Shown here in pieces: positions 63,467 through 64,000 of a DNA stretch of 64,000 bases. The translations under genes were made by a program, and so were the position numbers. The stretch's first letter is position 1, and each line of letters starts with the position of its first letter. This DNA comes from Williamsia muralis (GTDB lineage: Bacteria; Actinomycetota; Actinomycetes; Mycobacteriales; Mycobacteriaceae), in the NCBI RefSeq assembly GCF_002735905.1, contig NZ_PEBD01000010.1, forward strand, positions 1,302,001 to 1,366,000, given 5' to 3'. Under the pieces are notes generated by a model. That model was not told the DNA's origin. It made no database searches and saw nothing but the letters and a program-made list of their open reading frames with translations.

Positions 63467-63880
63467 TCAGGAGCAGGCACCACAGCGGCCGAACACCTCG
63501 ACCGTGTGACTGATGTCGACGAACCCGTGTTGGGCCGCGACCTCGGTGGCCCACTGTTCGACGACGTCGGCCTGCACCTCCACGGTGGTGCCGCATTCGC
63601 GACAGACCAGGTGGTGATGGTGGTCGTTCGACGAGCAATGCCGGTATACCGATTCGCCCGAATCGGTCCGCAGCACATCGACCTGACCGGCGTCGGCCAA
63701 GGCCTGCAGGTTGCGGTACACCGTTGTCAGCCCGATGGATTGGCCGGAGGCCTTGAGTTGATCGTGGAGGTCCTGGGCGGACCGGAATTCCTCGCTGCCC
63801 GAGAGCAATTCGGCGATGGCGCTGCGCTGCCTGGTGGATCGGACGCCGGTGACCGGACGCTGTTCGGTTCCTGAGCTCAT
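63467..63880 (-). CDS. zur: Zinc uptake regulator Zur (FurB)
   Basis: A 137-residue Fur-family protein: winged helix RSTRQRSAIAELLSGSEEFRSAQDLHDQLKASGQSIGLTTVYRNLQALADAG, regulatory ligands RHCSSNDHHHHLVCRECG, and structural zinc pairs CREC and CGAC at the end. It represses zinc uptake and alternative ribosomal protein genes when zinc is sufficient. The ATG overlaps the stop of the upstream ArsR gene by four bases, forming the smtB-zur operon known from mycobacteria. Confidence 0.94.
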   Translation of the reverse strand: MSSGTEQRPVTGVRSTRQRSAIAELLSGSEEFRSAQDLHDQLKASGQSIGLTTVYRNLQALADAGQVDVLRTDSGESVYRHCSSNDHHHHLVCRECGTTVEVQADVVEQWATEVAAQHGFVDISHTVEVFGRCGACS

Positions 63881-64000
63881 GGCCGGGCCTCACCGTTCGT
63901 GGACTCCTCGGTCGCGTGTGCGATCGCATCGGTGACGATGTGCGCGAGGTGGTCGTCGACGAGCGTGTACAGCACCTCTCGGCCCGAACGGCGGCCCTCG
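63877..64000 (-). CDS. ArsR/SmtB family metal-sensing repressor (C-terminal fragment, cut by window edge)
   Basis: Only the last 40 residues are in the window (EGRRSGREVLYTLVDDHLAHI then VTDAIAHATEE). They form the wing end and alpha-5 helix of an ArsR/SmtB repressor with the zinc-site pattern D-x-H ... H-x2-E (DDH and HATE), so it is probably zinc-responsive. It overlaps zur by four bases and is its upstream operon partner. The start lies beyond base 64000. Confidence 0.85.
   Translation of the reverse strand, partial: EGRRSGREVLYTLVDDHLAHIVTDAIAHATEESTNGEARP

Noticed and set aside
1-64000. tRNA, rRNA, insertion sequences or prophage
   Set aside because: No cloverleaf or rRNA sequence was recognised, and no transposase, integrase or phage structural gene is present among the frames.

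Overview
The window is high-GC actinobacterial chromosome and looks like a Mycobacteriales genome (Gordonia, Rhodococcus or a near relative; the genus is a guess from general resemblance). The supports are: gene order closely matching blocks I remember from Mycobacterium tuberculosis; methylglucose lipopolysaccharide genes (gpgP, octT); a mycolate-type methyltransferase next to a fused HadA/HadB dehydratase; and pervasive leaderless gene starts with an ANNNT-type -10 box 7-8 bases before the start codon. There are no rRNA or tRNA genes, no insertion sequence, no prophage and no CRISPR array. It is mostly core genome, so the interest lies in regulation and small genes.

Layout. 1-9.1 kb: DUF3515 protein, stand-alone Lrp ligand-binding domain, thiL (apparently starting at CTG), a gamma-carbonic-anhydrase-like protein, ung, a crotonase, rpmB, a DAK2/DegV-like kinase, recG and a secreted HNH nuclease. 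9.2-21.4 kb: ribokinase, crotonase, proA, MoxR ATPase plus VWA protein, nadD-rsfS-gpgP-octT-degV, comEA-comEC and holA. 21.4-21.8 kb: a gene-free stretch of tandem and inverted repeats and a terminator. 21.8-35.9 kb: rpsT, the ATP-grasp/alpha-E/transglutaminase operon, OsmC, an orphan PemK/MazF-like protein, a hydrolase, lepA, an M3 peptidase, a TetR/aldo-keto reductase pair, GH15 trehalase and two very small membrane proteins.

35.9-47.3 kb is the sulfur region. A sulfate ABC transporter operon (subI-cysT-cysW-cysA, + strand) and an assimilatory sulfate reduction operon (sirA-cysH-cysD-cysN-sirB, - strand) run towards each other. Between them lies a TetR/hydrolase pair around a perfect 38-bp palindrome. 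Each sulfur operon is preceded by its own short leaderless ORF whose final codons hold two cysteines, followed by a hairpin, and each has a palindrome in its promoter region. This points to cysteine-responsive translation-coupled attenuation at both operons; it is the most interesting system here.

47.3-64 kb: a potassium-channel-like protein, hemW, a ParB-like small protein whose gene ends inside hemW on the other strand, hrcA-dnaJ2-rsmE, a hydrolase, phoH-ybeY-CorC-deaminase-like-era, an inserted block (YhgE/Pip-like protein, cyclopropane/mycolate methyltransferase, fused HadA/HadB), recO-uppS, a small conserved protein, and a zur/ArsR zinc regulator pair running off the right edge.

Many genes are joined by 4-base ATGA/GTGA or 5-base TGATG stop-start overlaps, so translational coupling is the rule. 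All statements about homologues and gene order in other species come from memory and were not searched.
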